Source: Acidimicrobiia bacterium
Lineage (GTDB): Bacteria > Actinomycetota > Acidimicrobiia > Acidimicrobiales > Ilumatobacteraceae
Reading direction: 5' to 3'
NCBI GenBank assembly: GCA_013811855.1
Contig: JACCUL010000444.1
Span: 1-6,761, forward strand
DNA length: 6,761 nt
The notes under the pieces were generated by a model. That model was not told the DNA's origin and searched no databases. It saw only the letters and a program-made list of their open reading frames with translations. A program made the translations under genes and the position numbers. Shown here in pieces: positions 5,920 to 6,761 of this stretch. Numbering within the stretch: the stretch's first letter is position 1; every line of letters begins with the position of its first letter.

Positions 5920-6136
5920 TCACTCGACGGCCTCGACGTCGACCGAGTTGCGCAGCTCCAGCAACCGCCAGCCTTTCATGGCGATCCAGTACGCGCATAG
6001 GTAGTCGTTCGCAATCCGGTGGAAGCCTTGAGATGTCGCTCTCCGCAGCGGACTCGTCGTAGCACATGAAGCGGTAGCCGACCTGGTCATGCACCGCGAA
6101 CGTCTGCACTCCCACACCCGGTGAGCCGCGACCCAC
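5920..6136 (-). pseudogene. Frameshifted remnant of a small unrecognised protein gene
   Basis: Two minus-strand frames together read like one protein. The first, from about 6136 to 6032, gives VGVQTFAVHDQVGYRFMCYD followed by ESAAESDI. The second, from about 6030 to the TGA at 5920, gives GFHRIANDYLCAYWIAMKGW followed by RLLELRNSVDVEAVE. Each has natural composition (aromatic and hydrophobic residues, GC-biased third positions) only on its own side of the junction; past it each becomes Arg/Pro/Ser-rich noise. Moving from the first to the second needs a one-base skip near 6027-6037. The joined product would be about 71 residues. A TAG lies directly before the GTG at 6136, so the 5' end may also be lost; GTG at 6115 or 6109 are other possible starts. 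I do not recognise the family. A sequencing indel is possible, but the site has no long homopolymer. Confidence 0.5.
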
Positions 6137-6190
6137 CTAGGCCAGCCATCCCTCGCTGTCGCGGCGCGCCTACCCTCCGGCCCCTTACTC

Positions 6191-6206
6191 GCGTGTGATC
6201 ACGCGC
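6191..6206. repeat. 16-nt near-perfect palindrome overlapping the cupin stop codon
   Basis: GCGTGTGATCACGCGC is self-complementary except for one T/G pair, with a perfect GTGATCAC core. It covers the TGA stop of the cupin gene. As a hairpin it has almost no loop, so it is better read as a possible protein-binding site than as a terminator. Confidence 0.3.
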
Positions 6207-6702
6207 ACGGGGGCGGGTCGTCCTCGATCCGGAAGACCGGCGGGTTGGCGCTCGGCGCAATTAACGTCGCGTAGGTCGTCGCTCCCTCAGCACTCGTGAC
6301 CTGCCCCCGCTCGTCGCCGGCCTCGGTCAACACGGCACCGTTCGGAAGGCCCGGCCCATACGTCGACTTGTTGCAGTCTGAATCCCAGAAGGTCACCGAC
6401 CCTGACTGCACAGCGATAATCACGATGCCCGGGTGGTGATGCCAGCCACTGGAGCCGCCCGGATCTATGACGATCTTCTGGACCGTGACGTCGGTTGGAT
6501 CCTTTGTCTGGAACTTGATCCTGTCGCTGTTCAGGTGGACGGTGTCGTCGAAGTTCGCAATGACGAGAGGCGTCGCGGTGAATCCGGACGGAGGCGATCC
6601 GAACGCCATGGGAGCGAGCGCTCCGACCCCAACAAGTCCGAGGGTCACGGCAACGACGTGCATGCGGTTGAGTGCAGCCAGATCTGCCGGATCAGGTGGC
6701 AC
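6199..6702 (-). CDS. Small, probably exported cupin-domain protein
   Basis: The 167-residue product has a hydrophobic stretch at about 14-33 (MHVVAVTLGLVGVGALA), probably a signal peptide or anchor. It is followed by a cupin beta-barrel with GGSSGWHHHPGIVIIAVQSG at 82-101 and a second half containing STYGPGLPNGAVLTEAGDE. His88 and His90 are likely metal ligands. The Glu of cupin motif 1 is replaced by Val94, which I recall as usual in the WHxHPG-type cupins. Cys110 and Cys166 could form a disulfide outside the membrane. The GTG at 6702 has a GGAG 7 nt upstream; ATG at 6663 is an alternative that starts right at the hydrophobic segment and avoids overlap with the upstream frame. Third-position GC is visibly lower than in the liv genes, hinting at a different history. 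The ligand and reaction are unknown. Confidence 0.8.
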   Translation of the reverse strand: MPPDPADLAALNRMHVVAVTLGLVGVGALAPMAFGSPPSGFTATPLVIANFDDTVHLNSDRIKFQTKDPTDVTVQKIVIDPGGSSGWHHHPGIVIIAVQSGSVTFWDSDCNKSTYGPGLPNGAVLTEAGDERGQVTSAEGATTYATLIAPSANPPVFRIEDDPPPCA

Positions 6703-6761
6703 GCACCCGCTCCGCGTCGACCCACTCGAGGTGCCGTGACCCCGGTGCGACGGTGTAGGCG
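6692..6761 (-). CDS. C-terminal end of an unidentified gene (cut by window edge)
   Basis: A frame open from the window edge ends at TGA (6694-6692), giving AYTVAPGSRHLEWVDAERV then RAT. About 19 of 22 codons end in G or C and the composition is protein-like, which suggests a real gene end. It would overlap the cupin GTG by 11 nt, or lie 28 nt upstream of the alternative ATG. The fragment is too short to name. Confidence 0.4.
   Translation of the reverse strand, partial: AYTVAPGSRHLEWVDAERVRAT

Larger units (their letters stand above)
5643..6198. other. 556-bp segment without an intact recognisable gene
   Basis: This stretch separates the toxin-antitoxin pair from the cupin gene. It holds a candidate antitoxin promoter (5651-5677), a 7-bp inverted repeat (5744-5776), a tiny plus-strand ORF with a ribosome binding site (5793-5867), an 8-bp tandem repeat (5898-5916), and a frameshifted minus-strand relic (5920-6136). 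I see nothing in 6137-6190 beyond short GC-rich stretches. The whole looks like decayed accessory DNA. No transposase or integrase trace or long flanking repeat is visible. Confidence 0.6.

Noticed and set aside
5643..6198. Mobile element or integration site in the gene-poor segment
   Set aside because: No transposase, integrase, tRNA end or matching terminal repeats could be found by eye.

Overview
The window is about 6.8 kb of GC-rich DNA from a bacterial chromosome, most likely an actinobacterium. The evidence is strong G/C preference at third codon positions, GTG starts, a heme A synthase with an E-x-x-N-R motif that I recall as common in actinobacteria, and a LivH permease with an extra exported N-terminal domain. 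An acidimicrobial lineage is only a guess. Almost everything is encoded on the minus strand, so transcription runs from high to low coordinates.

Region 1 (14-4964, minus) is a tightly packed five-gene run, ctaA-livH-livM-livG-livF. Three junctions are 4-nt ATGA overlaps (ctaA/livH, livH/livM, livG/livF) and livM/livG overlap by 11 nt. livHMGF encode the two permeases and two ATPases of a LIV/HAAT-type amino acid importer. No substrate-binding protein (LivJ/K) is in the window, so the substrate is inferred only at family level. ctaA encodes heme A synthase, which matures the cofactor of aa3-type cytochrome oxidase. Its overlap with livH suggests co-transcription and coupled translation of two functionally unrelated genes. 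LivH carries a signal peptide and an Ig-like/carboxypeptidase-regulatory-like domain before its membrane part, and LivG has an acidic tail of about 48 residues.

Region 2 (5005-5642, minus) is a type II toxin-antitoxin module: a Phd/YefM-like antitoxin (VapB-type) and a PIN-domain VapC toxin, overlapping by GTGA. It lies 40 bp upstream of ctaA on the same strand.

Region 3 (5643-6198) has no intact recognisable gene. It holds a possible leaderless vapB promoter, a 7-bp inverted repeat next to the ribosome binding site of a tiny plus-strand ORF, a short tandem repeat, and a small minus-strand gene apparently broken by a frameshift. This looks like a decayed accessory segment.

Region 4 (6199-6761, minus) has a small, probably exported cupin protein with a less GC-biased codon use than the liv genes, preceded by the last codons of another probable gene that runs off the window edge.

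Long plus-strand open frames opposite the liv and ctaA genes are antisense shadows. I see no rRNA, tRNA, CRISPR array, IS element or transposase. The most notable points are the LivH fusion, the ctaA/liv overlap, and the decayed region 3. I see no clear evidence of a wholly new system.
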